Shown: positions 27,362 through 36,425, numbered from the stretch's first letter. The stretch: DNA of 64,000 bases from Rossellomorea sp. BNER (GCA_024213275.1 JANAVG010000001.1:48835-112834), one strand, 5' to 3'. Notes: generated by a model not told the origin, from the letters alone. Translations and numbers: made by a program.

Positions 27362-27380
27362 TATACCCTAGTATAGTATA
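27362..27380. promoter_or_regulatory. CsoR-like operator before copZ copy 1
   Basis: TATACCCTAGTATAGTATA, a near-palindrome around CTAG with an ATACCC half site, located 28 bases before the copZ ATG and downstream of the second copZ gene. It resembles the ATACCC...GGGTAT operators bound by CsoR. Confidence 0.5.
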
Positions 27381-27398
27381 TTATTGTTAAAAAGAAAT

Positions 27399-27416
27399 CG
27401 TGCTTTTATTTGCACG
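27399..27416 (-). terminator. Hairpin after copZ copy 2
   Basis: CGTGC and GCACG arms with an 8-base loop, 15 bases past the second copZ stop, followed on the minus strand by ATTTCTTTTTAAC. A weak terminator that would end the csoR-copZ2 transcript. Confidence 0.5.
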
Positions 27417-27430
27417 TTCTTCGCAAAAAT

Positions 27431-27637
27431 TTATTGGACATCATAACCTTGGTCATCAATAGTATCTTTAATCTTATCAAGAGTCACTTCATTTGGATTA
27501 AATTCGACATGAACAGTTCCTGTATCCAAGTTGACTTTGACAGCTGTAACTCCCGATAATTCGCCTACACTGCCTTCAATTGAATTTACACAATGGCCAC
27601 AAGACATACCGGTTACGTTTAAGGTCATTTTTTCCAT
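27431..27637 (-). CDS. copZ: Copper chaperone CopZ, copy 2
   Basis: 68 residues with the same MSCGHC Cu(I) site in GMSCGHCVNSIEGSVGEL and the same DDQGYDVQ end as copy 1, but diverged elsewhere. It lies 16 bases after the csoR stop, so it is in the csoR transcript. Two chaperones in one locus may differ in expression level or partner (inference). AGGAGACTAAAAGC site before the ATG. Confidence 0.92.
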   Translation of the reverse strand: MEKMTLNVTGMSCGHCVNSIEGSVGELSGVTAVKVNLDTGTVHVEFNPNEVTLDKIKDTIDDQGYDVQ

Positions 27638-27653
27638 AAGCTTTTAGTCTCCT

Positions 27654-27998
27654 TTACTTTTTCATTAATTTTTGAATGGTCACCATTACTTCATCTAAAA
27701 TCTCCGTATCCCCTTCTTGAATCTTTTCTAAGACACATGTCTTCATATGTCCTTCAAGTAAAAGACGTGCTACACTATTTAAAGCTGATTGAGTTGCCGA
27801 TATTTGAGTAATGATATCATCACAATACGTATCTTTTTCAATTAATCCTTTTATTCCTCGAATTTGTCCTTCAATTCGATTTAATCTTGCTGTTAAGTTA
27901 TTCTTCACTTTATCTGAGTGATGGCTTTTTCTTTCGTCTGATGAGCAGCATTGATCGATTTCAACGATTTTATCAAGACCTTCTGAATTCATCGACAT
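27654..27998 (-). CDS. csoR: Copper-sensing repressor CsoR
   Basis: 114 residues, all-helical DUF156 family. Cu(I) ligands C59 (DTYCDDI), H84 and C88 (EGHMKTCVLE) are all present, which separates it from formaldehyde (FrmR) and nickel (RcnR) relatives. The helix RLNRIEGQIRGIKGLIEKD is the DNA-binding surface signature. An extra N-terminal tail with CC and HH residues precedes the core. When Cu(I) binds, it should release operators such as 28026-28044, 27362-27380 and probably 27021-27047. The ATG follows AAGGAGGTGAGGC. Confidence 0.95.
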   Translation of the reverse strand: MSMNSEGLDKIVEIDQCCSSDERKSHHSDKVKNNLTARLNRIEGQIRGIKGLIEKDTYCDDIITQISATQSALNSVARLLLEGHMKTCVLEKIQEGDTEILDEVMVTIQKLMKK

Positions 27999-28025
27999 TG
28001 CCTCACCTCCTTAACAACATAATAC

Positions 28026-28044
28026 TATACCTCTCTAGGGTATG
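28026..28044. promoter_or_regulatory. CsoR operator before csoR
   Basis: TATACC-TCTCTA-GGGTAT, an inverted repeat with a 6-base centre, about 28 bases upstream of the csoR ATG. This fits autoregulation of csoR-copZ. Confidence 0.6.
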
Positions 28045-28199
28045 TGAAGAATTTTTTATAAAAAGTTTTAATTAAGTCAAATGTCCTAGACATAATTTAC
28101 TTATTAATACTTGAGTGTATTCTATACCCGATTACCCTTACCTATTCATTATATATAGAATTACTTCCTTAAAAGGATGGTTAACATTTACCTAAAACA

Positions 28200-28320
28200 G
28201 GGGCTGTCCAAAAACCCAGGTGTCAGGAACCACAACTTCAATATACAGAAGAAACCCTCAAGACTTCCTCTATATATGGACAAATATAGTGGTTCCGGAC
28301 CCCTTTTTGGACAGCCCCCA
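28200..28320. repeat. Dispersed palindromic element, copy 4 (complete)
   Basis: About 121 bases from GGGGCTGTCC to GGACAGCCCCC, opposite orientation to copy 1 (AGGTGTCAGGAACCAC on the left, GTGGTTCCGGACCCC on the right). It begins 12 bases after the stop of the minus-strand lipoprotein gene. Confidence 0.85.
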
Positions 28321-28332
28321 TAAGTTTAAACT

Positions 28333-28938
28333 CTATTTAGCTGATAGTTCACTTTCTGTTACCCATTTATGATTTTTCACTTCTTCTCCGCCAGTAGTCG
28401 GAGTATAGTCGATCATATACACAGTCGTTTGTTCAGCTGAATCAATTTCAGCGGTTGCACCATCCATCCCTTTCATATGAGAAGCATCAATGGTGACTTC
28501 TGCTCCGGGTTTTAACGATTCCTCACCAGCGTCAGGAATTTCTTCATGAATCACCCATTTATGATTTTCTACTCTTTCCCCACCATTTGTAGGAGTGTAC
28601 GAAATTGCATAGGCCGTAGTATCATAAGCTCCCACAATCGTCGCTTCAGCACCCTTCATCCCTTCCATATGACCTGTTTCAATGATCGCTTTACTCCCTA
28701 CTTTATAGGTCGGATTTTCAGCTGCTTTCAAACCTTCAGGAACTTCCCCTGAGCTAGAATGGTCCATATCACTATGATCCATGCCTTCCATGTCTTTCTC
28801 GCTTTCTTCGTTTTCAGTTTCCTTTGTGTCTTCTTTGTTTGCTGTGTCTTCTTTGTTTGAATCATTATCGTTAGCGCAAGCTCCCAATACTAAGAAAAGA
28901 GATGCAAGCAACGATAAAAGTACTGGTTTTTTTAGCAT
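28333..28938 (-). CDS. ydhK: YdhK-type lipoprotein with two DUF1541 domains
   Basis: 201 residues. A lipoprotein signal with lipobox LVLGAC (cysteine about 21) is followed by an acidic linker rich in Asp, Glu and Met-Asp-His repeats (MEGMDHSDMDHSS). Two tandem DUF1541 repeats follow, each with HMxGMxGAxA and YAISYTPTNGGE / YMIDYTPTTGGE and a closing VxNHKWV. The Met/His pattern suggests copper or silver binding on the outer face of the membrane. It lies beside the copper locus but has its own promoter region, and a palindromic element acts as its likely terminator. Function inferred from composition and context. Confidence 0.88.
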   Translation of the reverse strand: MLKKPVLLSLLASLFLVLGACANDNDSNKEDTANKEDTKETENEESEKDMEGMDHSDMDHSSSGEVPEGLKAAENPTYKVGSKAIIETGHMEGMKGAEATIVGAYDTTAYAISYTPTNGGERVENHKWVIHEEIPDAGEESLKPGAEVTIDASHMKGMDGATAEIDSAEQTTVYMIDYTPTTGGEEVKNHKWVTESELSAK

Positions 28939-29017
28939 GTAAAATCCTCCTTGGACGTTTGGCTATATCATAACAAGAAAATTTGCAGAAAATATGGAGT
29001 AAGCTTAGGATAAAAAA

Positions 29018-29041
29018 AAACAGAGCACCTCTACTCTGTTT
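29018..29041 (-). terminator. Terminator of the EamA gene at 29138
   Basis: AAACAGAG and CTCTGTTT arms; on the minus strand the stem is followed by TTTTTTTTA. It is about 95 bases past the EamA stop. Confidence 0.75.
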
Positions 29042-29137
29042 TCCCATTAGATCAAATTTTATTCTATTTTGTTTTCTAATCTTCGCTACTGCTTTATAAT
29101 AACTATAAAGCAATTCGGTGGTAATGCACAGACCCTA

Positions 29138-30034
29138 CTATTCACTTATTTGCAATGCTCTTTTAACCCGGCTATTTTTCTGCTGAAAATTTCTATTTAC
29201 AAGATAGATTCCAATAATAATAAACAAACCACCAACTATGATGGAAGGGTATAATGTTTCTCCTAATAGTAACCCCCCCGTTAATACACCGAAGAAAGGT
29301 GCCAAAAATAAATAGGCACTTGTTTTTCCTGGATCACCCTTTTGTAAAAGATAATACCAGACGGCAAATTGAACAATAGAAGACATAATACTTAACCATA
29401 ATAAAATGGACAATGAATTACCGTTCAAAATGAAGACTGGTTTTTCAAGAATAAAGCTGCCAAGCAAAAGCAGTAATCCACCAAAAAGCATCTGATAAGC
29501 GGTTAATACCCACGTATCGAAAAACGATCCCCATTTTTTAACTAATAATGTGGAAAGTGCCCAAAAAACAGCAGAAAGAATTCCAAAAAGAATGCCAATT
29601 TTAAATTCAATTTGTGCCCCAAGCGTAATGCTTACCCCTACTAATCCTAAAAGAACACCCATCCATTGATAAAGTTTATAGCGTATTTGTAAAAAGATGG
29701 TGCCGAATACAACAACAAGTAACGGATTCGTGAATGTAAGAATGGAAGATTCACTAGCTGTAATGGTTCGTAAACTCAAAAAGATAAAACCCATAACACC
29801 GGCTGTTTGGAGAGTACCAATAATCAGCATCTTCATCCAGTTTCCTTTAGTTGTTGGGTGCGGTCTTTTTAAAACGATAACGATTACCGCCATTATGATT
29901 CCGGCAAGTGTGAAGCGTAGTGCTGCTAATAATAATGGGGATGAATAAAGCAAGCCCATTTTAACTACAGCAAAAGAAGAACCCATTAAAAATGTTGTTA
30001 AAAGGATCAACAATGTAAATTTGAAAGTATTCAT
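29138..30034 (-). CDS. EamA/DMT family exporter
   Basis: 298 residues with ten membrane segments in two EamA repeats. The first repeat starts TTFLMGSSFAVVKMGLLYSS, and the second ILSAVFWALSTLLVKKWG. A basic tail ends the protein. Family members export amino acids, purines or cell-wall precursors; the substrate here is unknown. Tandem palindromic element copies flank the next gene but not this one. AGGGAGATAAAA site before the ATG. Monocistronic. Confidence 0.9.
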   Translation of the reverse strand: MNTFKFTLLILLTTFLMGSSFAVVKMGLLYSSPLLLAALRFTLAGIIMAVIVIVLKRPHPTTKGNWMKMLIIGTLQTAGVMGFIFLSLRTITASESSILTFTNPLLVVVFGTIFLQIRYKLYQWMGVLLGLVGVSITLGAQIEFKIGILFGILSAVFWALSTLLVKKWGSFFDTWVLTAYQMLFGGLLLLLGSFILEKPVFILNGNSLSILLWLSIMSSIVQFAVWYYLLQKGDPGKTSAYLFLAPFFGVLTGGLLLGETLYPSIIVGGLFIIIGIYLVNRNFQQKNSRVKRALQISE

Positions 30035-30184
30035 TTTTTATCTCCCTACATAGGATAATAACCAATCTTTGACTATTATAACTGCTGAATATTTCAAATA
30101 TGATCGAAGTATGGAATACAAATAGAGATAAAACAGAAAAACCTTTATAACCAAGATTATAAAAATTCCTTAAGAATAAAAAAA

Positions 30185-30304
30185 GGCTATCCCAAAGCCA
30201 AAGGTCAGGAACCACAACTTCAATATATAAAAAAAGCCTCAGGAACATCTTTCTTCTATATATGGACGAACATAGTGGTTCCAGCCCCCTTTTGGGACAG
30301 CCCC
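30185..30304. repeat. Dispersed palindromic element, copy 5
   Basis: About 120 bases, GGCTATCCC (worn left end) to GGGACAGCCCC, same orientation as copy 4. It begins five bases after the stop of the minus-strand YdhR-type gene and can fold into a long hairpin. Confidence 0.82.
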
Positions 30305-30309
30305 TCCTT

Positions 30310-30618
30310 TTATTTATTGATCGGACCGTTATTGATTTGGGTTAATCCCTCATTCACTTTGAATATTTTTCCGTTAACTGGATCAATACCAAATCCTTTT
30401 AATCGTTCTGTGTGCATCGTTAAATAATTTTGAGCATATTCCCTTGATTCAAATAAATAAATTCCGCCCCCTTCCTTTGCCTCATGATCTTCTGTCCAAA
30501 TTTTCCATATCAATCCTTCTTCTTCATTTATACTTTTTGCTAGATCGCTAAATCCTTCTGTCATCTCTTTACCGAATGGTCCATCCATTTTGAAATCTAC
30601 TTGTAAGATATATGCCAT
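30310..30618 (-). CDS. YdhR-type monooxygenase (dimeric alpha-beta barrel)
   Basis: 102 residues of the ydhR family. Visible are the N-terminal LQVDFKMDGPFGKEM, the WKIWTEDHEAKEGGGIYLFES core typical of YdhR, and TMHTERLKGFGI. Family members form ferredoxin-like dimers and are proposed to oxidise aromatic compounds without a metal, but the substrate is unknown. It ends directly at a palindromic element. AGGGGTAATAAAAA site before the ATG. Confidence 0.85.
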   Translation of the reverse strand: MAYILQVDFKMDGPFGKEMTEGFSDLAKSINEEEGLIWKIWTEDHEAKEGGGIYLFESREYAQNYLTMHTERLKGFGIDPVNGKIFKVNEGLTQINNGPINK

Positions 30619-30738
30619 TTTTTATTACCCCTTTTAAAAATCTCGATATACTCAAGAATCCTTGTCCAACTACTGTAGCAATGTTCAGCAAACACATGAG
30701 GTCCATTATTCAAACAATTTGGGACGGTTTTCTATTTA

Positions 30739-31338
30739 TTATTTCTTTATAACGACCTGAATAACATGTCCTAAGCCGACATGTCTTTTTCCTTCATTCC
30801 GTTCTGCTTCACCGTAATAAAAGTGGATACATTTATAATTTTTAATCCACTCTAGGACATCGACTGGGTCATATAACAATTCAACAGACTTTGGACCACC
30901 AGTTTGATACGCAAGTTGAGATTCTGAGTAAACTTCAAAGATGATAGATCCACCAGATTTTACTGACTCAAACATGCTTTCCATCAGGAATTGCTGGTCT
31001 TTCTTTGGAACATGTCCAAATACCATAATGGCCGCATCATATTGATTTGCTTTCACTTTTTCTTTCGTTAAATCAATCTCAACTGTTTCTACCTCAACAT
31101 TATTTTGACTAGCCAATGTTTTCGTTTTCTCAAGGCCAATCGTTGACTGATCATAAGCCGTAACATCGTGACCAAGCTTTGCTAAATAAACCGCATTTCT
31201 TCCTTCCCCTTCTGCAAAACAACCAACCTTTGAATGGGATGGAATGATCTCACTTTTATCGTTTATAAAAGCATTTTCACTTTTACCATAAACAAAATCT
31301 TTATCTGCGAAACTGTTATTCCACTGTTCTTTTGACAT
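30739..31338 (-). CDS. Class I SAM-dependent methyltransferase (TehB-like)
   Basis: 199 residues. It begins WNNSFADKDFVYGKSENAFI, the usual opening of TehB/thiopurine-type methyltransferases, followed by motif I VGCFAEGEGRNAVYLAKLG and VTAYDQSTIGLEKTK. The acceptor may be a small thiol, tellurite or selenite, but this is only by analogy. Start ATG follows AAGGAAGATTAAT. It is separated from the YdhR gene by 120 bases and is probably a single transcript. Confidence 0.88.
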   Translation of the reverse strand: MSKEQWNNSFADKDFVYGKSENAFINDKSEIIPSHSKVGCFAEGEGRNAVYLAKLGHDVTAYDQSTIGLEKTKTLASQNNVEVETVEIDLTKEKVKANQYDAAIMVFGHVPKKDQQFLMESMFESVKSGGSIIFEVYSESQLAYQTGGPKSVELLYDPVDVLEWIKNYKCIHFYYGEAERNEGKRHVGLGHVIQVVIKK

Positions 31339-31514
31339 GATTATTAATCTTCCTTTCTCAATTGCAAAATAATCTTTAAAAGCAATGTATCATATCAATT
31401 GTATAAATGTATAAAATTTAAACCATGAACTAGTCCATTCAGTTTGATTCAAACTAAAAGGTTGGAAATATATCTGTGGTAGGGAGAGTCATCACTCTAT
31501 TAGGAGTTTTGTTC

Positions 31515-31623
31515 GTCCATACCAAGGGTCAGGAACCACAACTACAATATATAGAAGAAACCCTCAAGACATCTTCTATGTATAGGTAATTTATAGTGGT
31601 TCCGGACCCCTTATGGGACAGCC
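31515..31623. repeat. Dispersed palindromic element, copy 6 (left end worn)
   Basis: Starts within the conserved core (CCAAGGGTCAGGAACCACAAC) and ends GGGACAGCCTC; the outer GGGGCTGTCC arm on the left is lost. It begins eight bases after the stop of the minus-strand DUF2798 gene. Confidence 0.75.
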
Positions 31624-31631
31624 TCTTGTTT

Positions 31632-32114
31632 TTACACGTTTAATTCTGGCTTTTGTGTCGTTGGTTTAATGTATTTAGCTAGTAGTCTACGTGAAATCGG
31701 TCCAACAATTAGTAACTGCGATGGAAGCGCCACGATAAAGTTTAGACCAACTGTTTTAAGGTAAGCTGTGAAAATTGATCCTTCAATTCCTGTGATTAAC
31801 GCAGTTAGAATAAGCCCGTATACTGACATTATAAGAACCATTATAGGGACCATACAAAAAGCAATCGCCACAATAAAGTTGATTTCTTTCGATTTATCAT
31901 ATGGTAGTGACAATGCAAATTTACGCGCTTTCGGTTCAACGAATGACTCTGCGATAAAAGCGACGATAAATGTTATGACAAATTGAATCACTGCACTCCC
32001 TACTGTAAACGATGAAAACCCATGTAAAGCTGTGTTGTAAACTGACATAATAAGAACCATTCCAAAACACATAAATAGTCCGAAAATAATGCCTTCTTTT
32101 TTATTACTAGGCAA
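31632..32114 (-). CDS. DUF2798 family membrane protein
   Basis: 160 residues with four membrane segments arranged as two similar halves. Each half carries a MSVYN/GxxxHG-type motif: GMVLIMSVYNTALHGFSS in the first and MVLIMSVYGLILTALIT in the second. The pattern FVEPKARKFALSL separates them. It is a small integral membrane protein of unknown function. AAAGGATG site before the ATG. It ends at a palindromic element. Confidence 0.85.
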   Translation of the reverse strand: MPSNKKEGIIFGLFMCFGMVLIMSVYNTALHGFSSFTVGSAVIQFVITFIVAFIAESFVEPKARKFALSLPYDKSKEINFIVAIAFCMVPIMVLIMSVYGLILTALITGIEGSIFTAYLKTVGLNFIVALPSQLLIVGPISRRLLAKYIKPTTQKPELNV

Positions 32115-32375
32115 ATAAAAAACATCCTTTCGTTAAGAGAATAAATGTAATTATATATGCCTGGATTTTTTTACATAAGTGACGTTTCTGTGAACTTTTT
32201 TAGACAATGTTGTATCTATTCAACCAGATTTCACAACATATCTTAAAATAGATCTCCCTTTCTTTTATAAACTTTGGAATGGGTTACCCTTGTTTGGTTT
32301 TTTTACTTTCACTTTGGGATTTTTAAGTAGGATTACTATGATGACATCGTAATGAACCACACAGTTTAGAGCAAA

Positions 32376-33329
32376 TTAACTAACTCTAAAAGAGTTTTCA
32401 TTTTTAAGGGATTGGTTAGTGTTTGAAGACGACGTTTTATTCAATGCCAATAATAAAATCATCCCAATGATACAAGCTGTACCAACCCACTGAAATAATC
32501 CAAAGGGTTCTCTTAACCAAAAAACCGTTGTTAAAACAGCTGCTAGTGGCTCAAAACTACCAAGAAGGCTAGTTTCTTTAGGTGATAGACTTTGTAAACT
32601 TTCAATATAAAACCAAAATGCAAACATTGTACCGAATATAATAACGAATAGTAAGTATAAATAGGATTCTAGCGTAATGCTTGTAAAGTCCATTTGCCAT
32701 GGCGGATGGATAAAACTTAATGCTAACCCACCGATAGTCATAGCCCAGCCAACAATGACAAGGGAATCGTATTGCTTCAGTAAAGGAACAGCATATAAAG
32801 TATAAAAGGCTAACGCTAGTCCAGATAAAACACCCCAAACGATTGCAAGTGTCGGCACAGATAATTGGGAGATTGAGCCGTTTGTTAATAAGAAAAAGCA
32901 ACCAATTAAAGCAAGCGAAACCGTTAACAAATCTCGTCGTGATAAAACCGTTTGTTTGCGTAAAATTAAGTAAATGATAATCATGACAGGGGCTAAATAT
33001 TGTAATAATGTTGCAACAGCAGCATTACCGTATTTAATGGATGCCATATACGTGTATTGAACCGCAAGCATACCGAGTAATCCAAAGGTAATCAGTTGAA
33101 CAGCTGTCCTTCTATTTTTCCAGACACCAAATACCTGAGAACGATCTTTCCCAAAAAATTGAACTGTTAAAAGTAAAAAACCAGCTATAAGCAATCGTGT
33201 TGACACAAGCCAATTTACATCAATTTCGTATTGTTGAAAAAGCTTTTGTGCCACAGTGCCACCAATGCCCCAAAATATCGCTCCCGTTAAAACGAGGAAT
33301 ATTCCTGTTCTTCTAGTTGGCCTATTCAT
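32376..33329 (-). CDS. EamA/DMT family exporter
   Basis: 317 residues with ten membrane segments and two EamA repeats: [17 protein letters not shown] at the start and [23 protein letters not shown] in the middle. It ends in a Ser/Asn-rich tail. The family exports small metabolites; the substrate is unknown. It is divergently transcribed from an AraC regulator with about 107 bases between, so AraC most likely controls it (inference). AGGTGGGGAATGAATC site before the ATG. Confidence 0.92.
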   Translation of the reverse strand: MNRPTRRTGIFLVLTGAIFWGIGGTVAQKLFQQYEIDVNWLVSTRLLIAGFLLLTVQFFGKDRSQVFGVWKNRRTAVQLITFGLLGMLAVQYTYMASIKYGNAAVATLLQYLAPVMIIIYLILRKQTVLSRRDLLTVSLALIGCFFLLTNGSISQLSVPTLAIVWGVLSGLALAFYTLYAVPLLKQYDSLVIVGWAMTIGGLALSFIHPPWQMDFTSITLESYLYLLFVIIFGTMFAFWFYIESLQSLSPKETSLLGSFEPLAAVLTTVFWLREPFGLFQWVGTACIIGMILLLALNKTSSSNTNQSLKNENSFRVS

Positions 33330-33436
33330 GATTCATTCCCCACCTTAAAATATAATAATAGTGTTATAATAAGTGGAAAATTAGTTTAATAATACTTCTA
33401 TTGAATAAAAAAATATAAATATATTGAGGTGATCAT

Positions 33437-34327
33437 TTGCAAATAAAAAATTTCATGGTTGACCAAAGCTTAAAAGAGCTAACCAATCATCGTACCGTCG
33501 TGTTACCGATTGCCTGTTACGAAACAAGGATTGACCAAAATATAAATGGATATATCCCACTTCACTGGCATGATGAAATCCAATTTGTCCTGATTCTTAA
33601 AGGGGAAGCAATCTTTCAAATAAATGAAGAAAAACTAGTGGTGCGAGAAGGAGACGGGCTATTTATAAATAGTGGCTGCCTTCATATGGCAGAAGAAAAG
33701 AATCCATCTGGCTGTGTCTATATTTGTTTAAATGTTTCGCCTCATTTCATTTTACCCCAAGATCTCTATACAACCTATGTACATCCTTACATTCAAGCGA
33801 CGAATTTACTTTACTTATACCTAGATGCAAAAAAGCATTGGGGAAAAAACATTTTAGATGCCATTATAAAAATCAATCAATGGATTCAACAAAAATCACC
33901 TTACTATGAAATCAACATCACTGTACAGCTAACGTTAATCTGGCAAAACTTAATTATTAATGGTTTTCAATTAGAATACGATCAAACCGAAATGTTAAAA
34001 AGTCATCGAATGAAGCAAATGTTAAATTGGATACATCTACATTATGCCGAGAAAATCATGTTAGACGATATTGCAAAAGCTGGTCAATTGAGCCGTTCTG
34101 AATGCTGTCGATATTTCAAACGAATTTTAAAGACAACACCATTGAGATACGTAACCGATTATCGAATTCAAAAAAGCTTAATCCTACTACAACAAGCAGA
34201 ATCCAATGTTACAGAAGTTGCCTATCAAGTAGGATTTAATAGTACAAGCTATTTCATCGATATTTTCCGAAAAACGATGAACATGACACCATTAGCATAC
34301 AAAAAATATAAAATGAATGATTGTTAA
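33437..34327 (+). CDS. AraC-family transcription regulator
   Basis: 296 residues, with a start codon TTG at 33437 after TGAGGTGATC. The N-terminal cupin ligand domain has HWHDEIQFVLILKGEA and GDGLFINSGCLHMAE. Two helix-turn-helix motifs follow in the last 100 residues: IMLDDIAKAGQLSRSECCRYFKR and VTEVAYQVGFNSTSYFIDIFRK, the latter matching the AraC signature GF.s.syF...F.... It is cytoplasmic and probably controls the divergent EamA exporter. Ligand unknown. Confidence 0.93.
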   Translation: MQIKNFMVDQSLKELTNHRTVVLPIACYETRIDQNINGYIPLHWHDEIQFVLILKGEAIFQINEEKLVVREGDGLFINSGCLHMAEEKNPSGCVYICLNVSPHFILPQDLYTTYVHPYIQATNLLYLYLDAKKHWGKNILDAIIKINQWIQQKSPYYEINITVQLTLIWQNLIINGFQLEYDQTEMLKSHRMKQMLNWIHLHYAEKIMLDDIAKAGQLSRSECCRYFKRILKTTPLRYVTDYRIQKSLILLQQAESNVTEVAYQVGFNSTSYFIDIFRKTMNMTPLAYKKYKMNDC

Positions 34328-34466
34328 ACTCAATGATGTTCAGAAACGAATCGCTTTTTCTTGATTTATGGGAAGCTATTTCCTAACTTGCATAGCAGGG
34401 AATCATTAAAAAAATGAATTAAATGTATGAGTTATCGATTAGGGAAACCAATTCCTTTATTAAAAA

Positions 34467-34664
34467 TCACATATCTTTTTTCGATTCTAGAAAGGTTTCA
34501 ACTGATTCATCCAATAATCTTTCCCGATTTGGGTCTTCATTTACATCTGTATCGACTTCCATATTTTCTTTAAATATGCCGTAAGTATCATCTTTATTAT
34601 TGAATCGATCTATTTGATTTTTATGTGGGACTGAATAATGACGAGTATCTTTTTGATGTGACAT
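34467..34664 (-). CDS. Small hydrophilic protein (65 residues), unknown
   Basis: ATG 34664 follows AAAGGAGATAAC; an earlier in-frame ATG adds ten residues without a site. The product is MSHQKDTRHYSVPHKNQIDR... then DDTYGIFKENMEVDTDVNED and ends in an acidic, Ser-rich tail. No membrane segment, cysteine or known motif. Its style and length recall small spore or stress proteins of Bacillus, but I do not recognise it. It is convergent with the small gene at 34858-35019. Confidence 0.6.
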   Translation of the reverse strand: MSHQKDTRHYSVPHKNQIDRFNNKDDTYGIFKENMEVDTDVNEDPNRERLLDESVETFLESKKDM

Positions 34665-34857
34665 GTTATCTCCTTTTGAAATAAGAATTTTCATTTAGTA
34701 TGAACAAGTAATAAAAATAAATCCAATTTTGTTTCTATCCTACTCAACTAAAGATAAATCCAGTAAGTAAAAATATTTCAGGAGTAATGATCAAATGATT
34801 GGAAAAAATAAGAGCTAGGACAAAATCGCTTGTAAAAAACTCTAAAAGGAGAAAAAA

Positions 34858-35019
34858 ATGGACAAGAAGCAAACGGAGAATAAACCAAATAAAGATCTTA
34901 AAAAACCCGAAGATAATCTTTATGGTATCGATAATGAGACAAGCTTACAGTCAGTTAATTTCGCAACAACTGAAAATCCATATTTAAACGAACATTTCCA
35001 AGAAGAGTCTGATCACTAA
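34858..35019 (+). CDS. Small hydrophilic protein (53 residues), unknown
   Basis: A strong AAAAGGAGAAAAAA site precedes an ATG at 34858; the frame encodes MDKKQTENKPNKDLKKPEDN, LYGIDNETS, then NPYLNEHFQEESDH to TAA at 35019. It is basic at the start and acidic at the end, with no membrane segment. Both this and the 65-residue protein at 34467 carry a YGI motif in a polar context, but similarity beyond that is weak. Unknown function. The 52-bp-period array 3 follows downstream. Confidence 0.6.
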   Translation: MDKKQTENKPNKDLKKPEDNLYGIDNETSLQSVNFATTENPYLNEHFQEESDH

Positions 35020-35140
35020 TCGTTTTCAAAAATCCTTACCGGGTGAATATAGAGGACATTCCCCTTACTTTCTTGGTTGGTTTTGCAATTCCCGTCTATA
35101 TAAAGGGCATTTTTCTTGACTCTATACTAATTTAATCATT

Positions 35141-35523
35141 CATAACACTTATGAAAGACTTTCTTTCTGCTTTCCTACGGGATTTTATCTTTCATCTGCC
35201 TTATGAAGGAATTTTCTTCTGCTTTCCTACGGGGTTTTGTCCTTCATCGGCCTTATGAAGGACTTTTCTTCTGCTTTCCTACTGAGCTTTGTCCTTCATC
35301 GGCATTATGAAGGTCATTTCTTCTGCTTCCCTACGGGGTTTTGTCCTTCATCGGCCTTATGAAGGACTTTTCTTCTGCTTTCCTACTGAGCTTTGTCCTT
35401 CATCGGCATTATGAAGGTCATTTCTTCTGCTTCCCTACGGGGTTTTGTCCTTCATCGGCATTATGAAGGACTTTTCTTCTGCTTTCCTACTGAGCTTTGT
35501 CCTTCATCGGCATTATGAAGGAC
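35141..35523. repeat. Tandem array of 52-bp units, array 2
   Basis: TTATGAAGG/TTATGAAAG occurs at 35149, 35201, 35253, 35305, 35357, 35409, 35461 and 35513, always 52 bases apart. A unit contains TTATGAAGGACTTTTCTTCT, GCTTTCCTACGGGGTTTTG and TCCTTCATCGGC. GTCCTTCAT and ATGAAGGAC within and across unit borders form a 9-bp hairpin at each junction. Two unit variants alternate (CTACGGGG versus CTACTGAG). The sequence is not homologous to arrays 1 and 3 but the period is identical. It lies between convergent genes. Confidence 0.95.
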
Positions 35524-35576
35524 AAGAAGGAATTATATATCTGTACCAATTGATATTCACGGATTTTAATTGACTC

Positions 35577-36425
35577 TTACTTAAAACCATTTACAAAATA
35601 GCCGATAATTTCTAAATCCAATTCGTTTAAACTTCTTTGAAAACGTTTAGCCATTTCACTAATAATGACTTCCCGGCCTCCCCCGTACTTTTTTGTAAGG
35701 TCTGCCGTACATTTTAAAAGGGTAAGAAAAGACCTAAATTCAATTTGGGTTAATGGCGCATCATGATGGGAAAGGAAAAAAGTCTCCGCATCGTATTTTT
35801 CAATTCGATGAATAAGGTTTAGCATCTTCTCAACCGTGTAATTCCATTCTTTTGCATAAAGATTTGCATACAAGCAATCCCCTAGAAAAAGAACTTTATC
35901 TTCAGGTATATATATGATGCTTGAATCATGGGAATGATCTCCTCCTACATGTTCGATGACACAAGTTCTTCCCCCTAAATTCACTTCTATTCTGGTTTCA
36001 AATATAAGATCAGGATTAGGAAGGAATATATCCCGTTGGCTCCCTAGTTCTTTCTTTATTGCATCCGCGCAAAAAGGGATTTCTATCCCTTCCTTGACAC
36101 GCTGATCTAAGAATCTATCTTCCCAGGATAGTTCCTGTAATTCTTTAATTTTATCGTGTGTCATTGAATGGGCTATAATCGGCAATTGTACTTCACTCAT
36201 CCCAAAAATATGATCCCAGTGCCAATGAGTGAGGACAAGCCAGTCTCCGCTAATATTATGTTCTTCTAGTTGATCCTGAAACAGTTTAGCATGACTTGAA
36301 GAGTTTCCAGCATCAATTAATAGTGTTCTTTCCTCCCCTACAATGGCTGCTAATATGGGGCGGTCTGTTTCTTGATATGATGGTAAGTAAAAGATGTTAT
36401 TGGAGATTTGTTTTAGTTTCTGCAT
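35577..36425 (-). CDS. MBL-fold metallo-hydrolase
   Basis: 282 residues. The metal-binding motif HWHWDH is at residues 67-72 (LTHWHWDHIFGM), with further ligands in GGDHSHDSSIIYIPEDKVLFLGDCLY and LSHHDAPL. This is the metallo-beta-lactamase fold with a binuclear site, as in glyoxalase II-like and lactonase-like hydrolases. Specificity is unknown. Start ATG follows AGGAGAGAGAGT. Upstream lies a palindrome AGTTGCGA/TCGCAACT at 36563. It ends next to the 52-bp-period array 2. Confidence 0.9.
   Translation of the reverse strand: MQKLKQISNNIFYLPSYQETDRPILAAIVGEERTLLIDAGNSSSHAKLFQDQLEEHNISGDWLVLTHWHWDHIFGMSEVQLPIIAHSMTHDKIKELQELSWEDRFLDQRVKEGIEIPFCADAIKKELGSQRDIFLPNPDLIFETRIEVNLGGRTCVIEHVGGDHSHDSSIIYIPEDKVLFLGDCLYANLYAKEWNYTVEKMLNLIHRIEKYDAETFFLSHHDAPLTQIEFRSFLTLLKCTADLTKKYGGGREVIISEMAKRFQRSLNELDLEIIGYFVNGFK

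Noticed and set aside
28120..28160. Fourth CsoR-like box (TATACCCGATTACCC)
   Set aside because: Only one half site is convincing, and it is about 130 bases from csoR; the box at 28026 is much better.
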